A DNA stretch of 64,000 bases from Calycina herbarum (taxonomy: Eukaryota > Ascomycota > Leotiomycetes > Helotiales > Pezizellaceae): the NCBI GenBank assembly GCA_001414485.1, contig LLEY01000233.1, positions 1 to 64,000 on the forward strand. Direction: 5' to 3'. The position numbers and the translations under genes were made by a program. Below the pieces are notes generated by a model. That model was not told where the DNA came from and ran no database searches. It worked only from the letters and a program-made list of their open reading frames with translations. This document shows positions 54,900-64,000 of the stretch, one piece after another; positions within the stretch are counted from its first letter, which is position 1, and every line of letters begins with the position of its first letter.

Positions 54900-57800
54900 G
54901 GAAAAGAGAGGGTTTAAGCTATCTTAAGAGGTAGATCTTTAAAAAGAACTTAGTCTTAGTATAGACCTTATAAAAGAGTTCCTCGTAGCTAGGTCCGAAT
55001 AGGAGTTAAGAGTTTCCCTCCGTCTTAGCTAATAGTCTTAGGTTCTTATTATTTGTAAGTCTATAGAAGAGTAGGTAGTATTATACCTTAGCCTTCTTAT
55101 ACTTATAATTTCCTGATTCCTATAACGTGTCGAGGTAAAAGAAGCGAAGGTAGTAAGCTATAAAGTCTCTATAACTAGTACAAGCTATAATTAGCCGAGC
55201 TAGGACCTCTCTTAGTAGCTGGAGGGTTCTAGGTTTTAAGAGCTAGAAGGTGAGACCTAGCCTCTTATAGGTATTCGGAAGTGACGTCTGCTAAAGCTTG
55301 TTCGCGAGCTTGACCCCTATCTCTTTTACTTCTCTCTTAAGCGTGGCAGTATAGAGTAAAGGAGAACTAGGGAGGGTTATTCGAGCTGCTTTCTCTGTAG
55401 CTTTATCGGCTATTTCGTTACTATGGATTCCTATATAATTAGGGCACTACTTTGTCTAAATCTTCTCTAGGTATAGCTAAGTAAAGTCGAATACCTTATT
55501 AAAGGTCTCTTACGACGTGCTATAAGACCGGTAGGTCAGTTGTAGTATAGCTTCGAGGTTGTCGAGGCAGATCTAACACGTCGTAGCCGAGGGCTAGAAA
55601 GGGGATTCGATAGCGAGCTCGAGACTGTATAAGGCGGCTCGCGCTTCTGTATCGTATGTTTCTAAGGTTTTACTAAAAGGGAAGAGCTTTGTATTTAAAA
55701 CCACCTCTTCTCTTATAAGACAGACGCCTCTACTAGTGTTCTTATTATCTAAGCGAGAGCCGTCGGTAAATACAACTAAGTCCGTAAGCGGAACAGAGGC
55801 GAGGAATTTAAGGAATTCGGCTTTATAAGAGTCTTTATTACTGCTAGGGCTCGGGCCGGCTACCTTGAGAAGGCGGGCTTAGCAGTTGAACCCTCTACTC
55901 TATAAGGGGTCTTGAATTAGATCGACTTCTTCTAAAGAGGGAAGAGGTTTAGAAGAGCGGTAAATAAGCCTAGCCTTTGAGCAAGGGTTATTTATACATC
56001 GCTTAAGCGGGTGTGCCGAGTCGAGTCGTTAAGTTCTAGCCTTAAAAGCTCCGCTTTTTACTATAAGAGTAATTTCAGCGGCTAGGAGGCTAGATTCCGT
56101 AAGAAGTACCGAGGTAGGAGTGGTTTTATAGACCGGGAGAATGATTCTAGTATACTTTATAACTACTCTATCTAGGAGAGTTAGGTAGCGGCCGATCCGG
56201 TTGTTTATAGTACTTGCTCGGCCTGTTTTCGTACGACTAGGGTACTAGGTCTTATACCTAAAATAGGCGATTAAGAGGATATAAGCAGTGACTACTTGTT
56301 TTAGCAGATACGAGGGGGATCCTCTTACTGTGTTTATTGTTCCTTTAAGAGTATTAGCTATAAGTGTAGCCTTACTAGCTATTCTTTTAACGTAACTGTA
56401 AAAGGTAAGGCAGAGGTCGAAGAAGATACTAAGCCACCGGAGTTCCTATATAGGCTCTATTGTCTTTCCTTCAACTACAATAGCAGGGGAGAGGCAGATG
56501 TCTCTCCCTCTTTGTTTCCTTTTATAAGAGAAGTGGATAAGTTCTGATTTTTCAGCGTCAAAGGTAATACCCTCGTCTATGCCCTACTTAAGTACGCTTG
56601 CTACCTGCTTTGCCAGGTCCTTGATATTCCCTGCCTTTAAAAGCCCGAAAGTAAGTAATCTAATGTTATTAGCGTAGCCGAATCTCTGTACTACTAGAAG
56701 AGAGCTAACTCCTAATCTAAAGAGGGGCTAGATATAGAGTATAAAGAGGATCGGTGAGATAGGCGAGCTTTGTAGAAGGCTATACTAAAGCGGGGTAGCG
56801 TCGCCTACTTCTCTATTAAGCTTTACTTTTACTAATCTATTAGTTAAGAAAGAGGAGACCTATTCTACGCAGTAATACAGCTATTCTTACTCTCTTAACC
56901 TTTTAATTAGGCGGCTAGAGAGTACTACGTTAAAGGCGCTCTTAATATCGAGTATAAGAAGGGAGGCTTCCTACTTGTCCGTAAGAGCTAACTTAATATC
57001 GAAGGTAAGACAGGTAGTAAGGTCTATGGCGGCTCTTAGCAGAAGAGCCCTAAACTGGTTCTGCTCTAGAATAGAGTGCTTAATAGCTATCTAAGAGACT
57101 CGCTTAGCGAGGAGCCTTTTAAGCCCTTTTCTAAGGACCGAGAGCAGAGTAATTAGCTAGTATACTCGAGGGGAGGACTTGTCTTTCTTATTAGGTTTTA
57201 GGATAATAGCGACGACGGCGGATTAGAAGATCTTTAGGTAGAAGCCTGTCTCTATATAGCCTCTGAATAGTAGGAAGACAAGGTTCGAGATCTGTAGCTA
57301 GGCTACTTTAAGGACCACTGTTACTAGCTCGTCTTCTCCTAGTGCGGTTAAAGCTTTGCCGAGGATCGATTCCTCGACCTCGTATAAAGTAAGGTCTGCC
57401 TACGAGAGGGCCTAAGTAGAAGTAGTTAGCATATTAAATAGTATATCCCCGACTTCGGCCTTGTTTATAAGCAGCTCCTATACGAGGATCTTCTGCTTCT
57501 CCTAGGTAGTAAAGCCTAGCTGATCTGCCGAGTCTCTTAAGAGAGGAGACTTGTATATTCCAGTGCTCTAGTGCTACTTATAAATCTTAAAGACGTTTTT
57601 ACTCTTCGTAGCCTTATCGATTAGGTTACGGAAGTGTTCTCTCTTTACCTTTCGGATTTCCTACCTTAGACTCCTACGAAGAGACTTTAAGGCTCGAGGG
57701 CTCGCGTTAAGCCTTTGTGCCTGCCTTGCCTCGGTGGCCGCTGTCTAGTATTCCTTATTCTACCAGAGGTATTCGAATCTATGTCCGAGACCTCGCTTAG

Positions 57801-58760
57801 TACTATAGAGGTACGCGCTATATACGCTCTCGGTGATAAATCCTACTAGAGCCTCTAGCGATTCCGTATTTAGTTGTTATATAAGTTCGTATAGCTATTA
57901 CGTTTCGAGCTTACTTTAGAGAGTAGTCTCGAAGGTTTTAACGTTAAGAGTGCTAAGTTTTAGAGGCGGATCCTTCTCTATTAGGTTTTCTATATATAGA
58001 AGCTAGGTAAGAAGTAGGAGGTGGTTAGAGCTATACTTAAAGGTAAGGTCTATCTCGGTAGACGCCTCTCTTTAGTAGAGGTTACTTAAGTAAAAGGCAA
58101 GGTCGAGGGTATTGCCGAGGTTATGCGTTTACGTTCTAGGAGAGGTAGAGAGTTGTAGCCCTCTGTCCTCTATCTAGTTGATAAGCGAGGGGGCTTGTAT
58201 ACTTTCCTACCTAAGGAAATCCGGTTACTAGAGCTAGCTCTTTAGGTTTAAGTCGCTAGCTATAAGGGTATTCGTTGTAGTAATATATTATAAGTAAAGG
58301 ACGAGGTTAATAGCCTCTCTAGCGCCCTTAGCGCCTAGGGGAGCGTTGTATACGTTAAGGATATATAATAGAAGGCCTTAGAAGAGCGTGATCTCGATAT
58401 AAACAAGGTCTCGGTATTTAAGCAAGAGTATAATCGGTGTTTGTTAACTTAAGAGAATCCTCGCTTCTTTTCGTATAAATATAAGCACTCTAGAGAGGTT
58501 ATCGTTCTAGTTATATATAGGTATAAAGCAGGTATAATTCGGGTAGCGTCTTATAATCTAACGACTAATCTCTCTCTAGTATATATACGGTTCCTAGATA
58601 AGGACTATGTCGACTCGTCTAGAGTAAGCTAGTTAGAGAACTAGCTCCTAGTACTCGTAAGACTTATAAACGTTAATCTATAGAACTTAGAGGCAGTGGT
58701 TTTTAGTAAGCTCTTATCTACTTATAGAGAAACTATAATAGTATTTCCTCGGGTTCTTTA
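54900..58760 (-). pseudogene. LINE copy 2 ORF2 relic
   Basis: RNase H (FTDGSR at about 55765), reverse transcriptase and endonuclease read on the minus strand in parallel with copy 1. The catalytic YADD has become YANN (56665-56676), two Asp-to-Asn changes, each G-to-A on the coding strand. Stops are frequent. Confidence 0.8.
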
Positions 58761-58799
58761 AATAGAGAGGTCGTCGGGAGCCTCTTCTATAGGAGTGTT

Positions 58800-59960
58800 T
58801 ATAAGGGTATTAAAATCATCTTCTTAAGATAGTAAGATAGACGAGGTAGGCGAGGTAGGCGAGGTAGGCGGGAGGGGCGAGAGAGGCGAGGAAGGTGAGG
58901 TAGGTAAGGTAGGTAAGGCAGGCGAAGTAGGCGAGGTAGTCGAGTTAGAAGAGCTGTCTACTCTAGCTTATAGGGTAGCCGGAGCTTCTATGTCTCAGCT
59001 ACTATAAGGGGAGTCTTCCTCTCTTCTTATCTATATTTTATTATATACTCGCTAAATAGTTCTCTTATTCTCGGTTGAGAGGCGTGTCCCTGGGTTCCTT
59101 AGTCTAAGCTAGTACCCTAGGTCGTCTAAGGCGTGAGGTCTACTATAATATAGACACTTTAGCTTATACTATATATGTCTTAAACACGTAGAGTGAAAGT
59201 CTTTAAAGTGTTAAGTAGTACTGTATAGACGGCACCGTTGGTTCTTTCTATAGTTCCTTTAGTTATACCACCCCTAGTACTTAGAGTACTATGTAATTAT
59301 AGAAACCTTAGGAAGAGGTTTAAAGAAGACTCTTCTACTAAGAAGAGATGTTATATCTAGGATAGCGTAGCTGTCCCGGGCTTCTTCCTCTTTAAAGAAG
59401 ACAGTCTAGGAGGTGTAGAATAGCTTATCCGATAGCGAGATCCTTGTTATATCAACCTTTATAGGGGCTATTCTAATTCGTTCCTTAATTACTATAGCTA
59501 CTTCTTTAGAAGTAGTAGAGACGAGGGTCGATATAATTGCTTCTTTTTCGTTGATCTTAACAGCTTCGATACTTCAAGGTATCCCTAACAAGCGGTATAC
59601 TACCTAGTTTTATAAGGTCTTAATCTTAACTATAGAGAATAGCGTCTATATAAATGCCTTCTTTGTCGATAATAGGGCTTCTAAGGCAGCCTCGTTCTTT
59701 AGTATAATAGCGAAACCAGAGCTAACTAAGAGGACCTCTTATATAAGCTCTTTATAGCTTATCTTTAGATTATAAAGAGTAAGAAAGATAGCTAGAGTAG
59801 AATGTTTCCTTTTCAGGGAATTAGAGAGTAGTCGGATAAAGACTCTAAGGTCTGGTTTAGCTAAAGAACTCTTGTTCTTATCCTTCTATAGCTTTGAAGT
59901 ACTAGTAGAGAGAGAGAGAGAGTAGGGTATTATTACTAGTGTGCTTTCAGGCGCTAAGGC
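58800..59960 (-). pseudogene. LINE copy 2 ORF1 relic
   Basis: Mirrors ORF1 of copy 1, including the 9-bp repeat run (58838-58935, GGCGAGGTA units on the plus strand) and the Cys/His region around 59090-59240. Stops throughout. Confidence 0.7.
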
Positions 59961-62084
59961 ACCTTTTATAGTCTATACGTATAAAAAATTTTCAGCCGAG
60001 CCTAGAGGGGGGGGAGGAGTCGTAGATAGTATAGGGCCCCCTCTATATATAATAGAGGAGGTTTCTAAGATCAAGGGTAGTAGAGAGGGTGTCTCTAAGG
60101 TGTATGCTTAGTGGAATAGTAGGCTGATATCGGTAACTTAAGTATAAAAAGCTCGGAGGTAGGGAAGAAGGTTAGAAGGGGCTTTGTTAAGAGTAGTGCT
60201 TAGGTAGTAATCTATAGCTTCTACAGTTCCTCCGAAGAAGGTTTAGCCTATAGTACTACGCTTAAGAGCTTTAGAAGTTGCTAAGACAAAGTATTATTAT
60301 ATATTCGGAAGAGAGGGGATCGGGCGCTCTCTCTCTTTTCCTAGGTCTCTTCTTAGAGGCGTAGGTAAGGCTGGAGGTCTTCTAAGAGAGGTTTCTATAG
60401 AAGGAAATCGGCTTATTAAGTGCGAGTAGGTGAGAGCGAGTGATTTAGAACAAAAAATTCGATCTACGAAAAAAGGTGTGAATTAGTATTAATTAGAACC
60501 TTAAAATCTTATATATCTTAGAGAGTAAGTAATCCTCCTTCTTATAATCGGCGCTTTTTTATATAACAACGTTAACTAAGTTAATTATTTACTATACGAA
60601 GTATAGTATTCTTAGCTCGTAATAAAGCTACCTTAGTAATTATACGCTATATACTCTTTATAAGCTAGTTAAGACTATATAGAATCTGTGTCAAAGAACT
60701 ATCTTAGTATCTTATAATCTTATTTTATATATATAACGTCTAAGAATATACCTCTATTATATTATTTAGAGTCTTTAGTTCCTAAATAGCTAGGATACTT
60801 ATTAAGGTAGATAGACGTAACAGAGTTCTTAAACGTATATTAAGCTATGAAATCATAGAATCTAGGTTATATAGTACTAAGCCAGATTCTCGAAACCCTT
60901 CTCGAATATTTAATTCAGTTATTATCGTATAAAAGACAGTATAGAATATAGATAAGAAATCCTCCTTAGAAATATATATAATATAAAGTCGTATTAATTT
61001 CTTAAGTTCAGTACTATATAACCTTTTTAACGCTTGAAAACATCCTATATTAAGTAGCTGAAGTCTATAAGAGAAATAAGCTAGTATATAAAGAGTAATA
61101 ATATTATTACTCTTATAAAAAAGCTTAAAATCGACTAAGTAGTAGCTTTTATAGCTATTAAGTATAAGAAGCCGGTAAATACTCTTCGTATAAAGCTTTA
61201 TATACTAATTAAAATAAAAAATCTCATCTAGAGCTCGCTTATTTATTATCTAGCTATTTATAGTTATAGTAATTACCTAATCGCGTAGTAATTAGCTATT
61301 TTCGTACTAGAAAAAGAGGTAGTTCTTCTCTACTAAAATAATATATAGAGGTATTATAAAGCTAAATAACCTAATATCTTAAATTACTATTATCTATTCC
61401 CGGTTTCCTTACTATACTATATAAGACTAAGAAAGCCTTTTAGTACTTATAATAACTATTTCTAATATAATTTAGCTTATATAAAACCTAGTCTTATTAA
61501 AGTTATAAATATCCTTCTTCTAAATCCTATATTTATTAATTATATTTCGTATAAAGCGAAACCACGTGTTATACGCGCCTAGATCTTCGTATTAGACTCT
61601 TTAATAATTAATCCTTCGATTAAAACGTGTCTTAAGTTCAGGTTATCGTCGTATAAAGTTCAAAGTCTAGTTCTTACTAACGCGTTCTATACCTCGCTTC
61701 AAGAGAATATAATTCGCTATATCTTTAATATAACGTACTCGTAGAGGAAATAATCGAGAATCTAGGTCGAGAATATATTATATAATAACTATTTCTTTAA
61801 TCTCTATAAGTTTTTAAGATTTAGCGATAGAATCTTATTATAATAATATTCCGTAGGTTCGATTAAGTAATATTATATAAAGTACTTTATAAATTCGCGT
61901 AACCTTCTTAACTTTTAAATATAGGTTTATATAAAGCGTATTTAATATAAGAATTATATTAGACTCTGTCTAATACTTAACTATTTTATTTATTAAGAAA
62001 AAACGCGCTAAGAATAAGTTTATAAAGTACTAAGAAAAAAAATCTATTTCGCTTATAAATCTAACTCGCTTATAGACTACGTTA

Positions 62085-62940
62085 TAAGTAGAAGATCTTT
62101 ATAAGAAGATAATTAATTAGTATATATAAATAACTAGTAATTATAAACTATACTACTAAAAATACTACTCTAGTATTCTATTAAATACTAACGACGAAAA
62201 GACGTAGAAAACTCTTTAGACTAAGTATAATAAAAAGACCTTTTTTAAGACTTTTATAAAAGACTAAATATATAATTAATAGTATTATCTTCTACTTCTT
62301 AACTTTATATATAAGAATAATCTATCTTTTAATATTATTATATAGAAAGAAACTAAGACTATTTTTACGTTTTTTTTATCTACTATCTAAATATCTTAGT
62401 AGACTTTAATTCGAGATTTATATCTATAATACTATACTAATATAATAGCTCTCTATAAATATACTAAAAGAAGTACTTTTAGAATAGTATTTATATTCGA
62501 GAAAAACTAAACTAAAGAGAGAAGAGAAGAGTTAGTATACTCTATCTCTATTTATATATACTAAGCGAGACTTCGGTAGAACCTCGGCACGTGATCCATC
62601 CTCGGTTACGTAATCCAGTCGTATATAACTAGGACTATTATAAAAACTAGAGACTATAAAAGTAAATTCTATAGAAGTAAAAGCGTAGCTATAATATATT
62701 ATAGATTATAAAAAGTGAAAAAGTTAAATAAGATGCCCGTTATACGTCCGTTTATAGTTACGTAACACTTCCGTTTAATATTAAAGTTGAAGATAAATAG
62801 TATAGTAGATATTTATATCTAAGTTTTCTAGCCTTCTCTTTTAATAATAACAATAGTAGTAATAATAGAACGTAAGCCTCTCTTTTTAAACCTCTACCTA
62901 TATAAAAAAACCTTATAAGCTGTAAACTAACTACTGCGAA
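62085..62940. other. unresolved AT-rich RIPed DNA
   Basis: No paired terminal repeats or readable protein. One CACGTG at 62588-62593. Confidence 0.4.
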
Positions 62941-63100
62941 CCGTAGAATAGAGAATATATTAACCGCCGCTGCCGCCGCTACTACCGCCCGCGCTACTAC
63001 TACTGCTATAGCTTATACAGCTTCTCTGCCGTTCCCTGCCTTACCCGCCCTCTCTCCCCGGCCTTTATAAGCTATAATATCTCTTATAGAAAGGCTTATA
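62941..63100 (+). pseudogene. Ala/Thr-rich coding relic 1
   Basis: A GC-richer stretch reads Ala/Thr-rich protein (LTAAAAATTARATTTAIAYT) without identifiable domain. A similar composition recurs at 63810-63990. Confidence 0.3.
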
Positions 63101-63127
63101 GTCCGTTCTACTGTATTACGAATCACG

Positions 63128-63426
63128 TGTAAGCATGTGACGAGTGAAGACTAGGCGGCGCCCTGACAGGTTAAGCACTATCGGAAACTCTTATAGAAGA
63201 AGGATCCTTAGGCTAGCTAAGCGATCCATGGATTTCTTTTAGTAAGGGACATCACGTGACCTAGTCGCCTGAGTCGCTCGAGTCGCCTGTCGACTAAAGC
63301 GATTAGTGCGAGCGACTAGAGCGATTAGAACAGAGAACTATAGTTCTATATAAGACTAGCACGTCTGCTATTAGATAGGAGCTTCGTACTTAACTTTAGT
63401 TATCAATCTTATTATATTATTTAACA
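63128..63426 (+). repeat. possible 5' LTR of a retroelement running off the right edge
   Basis: Starts TGTAAGCATGTG and ends TATTTAACA. It contains a promoter-like TATATAAG (about 63349) followed by a short transcribed-looking stretch. The size of about 300 bp and the TG...CA ends fit an LTR. The partner LTR is not in the window, so this is a suggestion only. Confidence 0.3.
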
Positions 63427-64000
63427 TCTTTGATACAAGTAACGAGTTCACTTCTAAGTAAACAACCCGGCGTATCTGTACTTCTTATCTATATACCAAC
63501 CTTCGAGACTTAGTTATCTTTGTTTAGTTCGTTTGAGTTTCGTTATATACTGTCTTACAGCCCGGCTATATAATCAACACCGTCTAGTCTACTAACTTAG
63601 AGGCTTTACTTAGTTAGTTAATCGGCTAACTAAACGTCTCTAAGTGTATATACTATATAGGTAGGTCTAGACCGTAGAGTACGTATATGTTAGTATCTGG
63701 CTTCTTTAGAAGTAGTTATACGAACTGCTATTACAGCAGCGAGGGACGCCGCTACTCTCTCCGTAAGTATACTCTCTTACCTATTATAGACCGTAGCTAA
63801 CTATTATAGATTAGACCAGCTAATATCGCGTCCGCTGCTCGTGTTACTGCTGCTGTCGCTATAGCTATAGCTGCTCCTACTCCCGCCGCCGTAGCCTAGG
63901 TCGCTTCTTATAATTCTCTTCGCCGCTCTAGTACTAGTTCTAGTGCTGTCTACTCTAGTACTACCTATAAGTTAGATTTCTAGCCTAGGAAAAGATCTTA
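63427..64000 (+). other. interior of a possible retroelement, Ala/Ser-rich relic 2
   Basis: From about 63810 the plus strand reads IASAARVTAAVAIAIAAPTP and then a Ser/Thr-rich stretch with a few TAG codons. It could be a gag N-terminus. It runs off the edge. Confidence 0.3.

Larger units (their letters stand above)
54642..60479 (-). mobile_element. Tad-like LINE copy 2, full length, 5838 bp
   Basis: The minus-strand element ends in an (AAAT)n tail at 54642-54665 (plus strand TTATTTATTT) and begins at 60479 with the same ACACCTTTTTTCGTAGATCG as copy 1. A 12-bp duplication GAATTAGTATTA flanks it (54630-54641, 60480-60491). Same domain order as copy 1. It is uninterrupted but RIPed. Confidence 0.9.
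54374..62082 (-). mobile_element. Pogo-like transposon C, split by LINE copy 2
   Basis: Inverted ends ACGTAGTCTATAAGCGAGTT (from 54374, and inward from 62082) match for about 55 bp. The TA duplication lies at 54372-54373 and 62083-62084. The two halves (54374-54629 and 60492-62082) total about 1.85 kb and carry a transposase relic on the minus strand: around 61500-61650 it reads RHVLIEGLIIKESN and DIYNFNKT (expected Asp now Asn). LINE copy 2 lies between the halves. Confidence 0.82.

Noticed and set aside
1..64000. Giant cargo transposon (Starship-type) explaining the signalling-gene debris
   Set aside because: I found no DUF3435 tyrosine-recombinase captain or matching borders in the window, so there is no support.

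Overview
The window looks like chromosomal DNA of a filamentous ascomycete (Pezizomycotina). Genes carry short GT-AG introns of about 50-100 nt with CTAAC/CTGAC-like branch sites. Most of the window is repeat DNA that is rich in TpA, poor in CpA and TpG, and keeps CpG, which is the classic trace of repeat-induced point mutation (RIP). I cannot name the species. The recognised proteins (eIF1, Eos1-like, mL45/Mba1-like, Asterix) fit any Pezizomycotina.

Layout. 1-2.3 kb is gene-like, unRIPed DNA: a partial gene leaving the left edge, an FHA-like fragment, and a two-exon gene with a PD-(D/E)XK-like C-terminus. 2.3-20.5 kb is a repeat block. It holds a small LTR retrotransposon (2877-5467) and a Fot1/Pogo-type DNA transposon (6209-20516). 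Inside the DNA transposon sit a second copy of the LTR element (6304-17870), which itself contains a Helitron of about 8.3 kb, and a solo LTR (18880-19162). Target-site duplications (TSDs) fix the order of these insertions, except for the Helitron. 21.1-24.4 kb is a small island of broken signalling genes: an SRPK-like kinase, an APH/choline-kinase-like fragment and a PTC7-type PP2C phosphatase. It is bounded on the right by a 757-bp MITE (24408-25164), and a further conserved fragment lies at 25.5-25.9 kb. 26-45.9 kb is a second repeat block: half of a Pogo-like transposon, a Tad-like LINE (27323-38888) with a chromovirus (30637-36390) inside its reverse transcriptase, and another Ty3-like element (39438-45475). 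45.9-51.5 kb is an intact euchromatic island with four housekeeping genes in the order eIF1 (+), Eos1-like (-), mL45/Mba1-like (+), Asterix (-). 51.7-62.1 kb is repeat again: a Pogo-like element with a palindromic MITE inside it, and another Pogo-like element with a second LINE inside it. 62.1-64 kb is unresolved repeat DNA with Ala-rich coding relics and a possible LTR.

How the parts work together. The four intact genes serve basic cell functions: start-codon selection, N-glycosylation/ER, mitochondrial translation, and ER membrane-protein biogenesis. They form convergent and divergent pairs. No TE protein I could read is intact. The signalling-gene island carries C-to-T/G-to-A lesions (lost splice donor, CAA-to-TAA, TGG-to-TAG) that look like RIP or RIP leakage.
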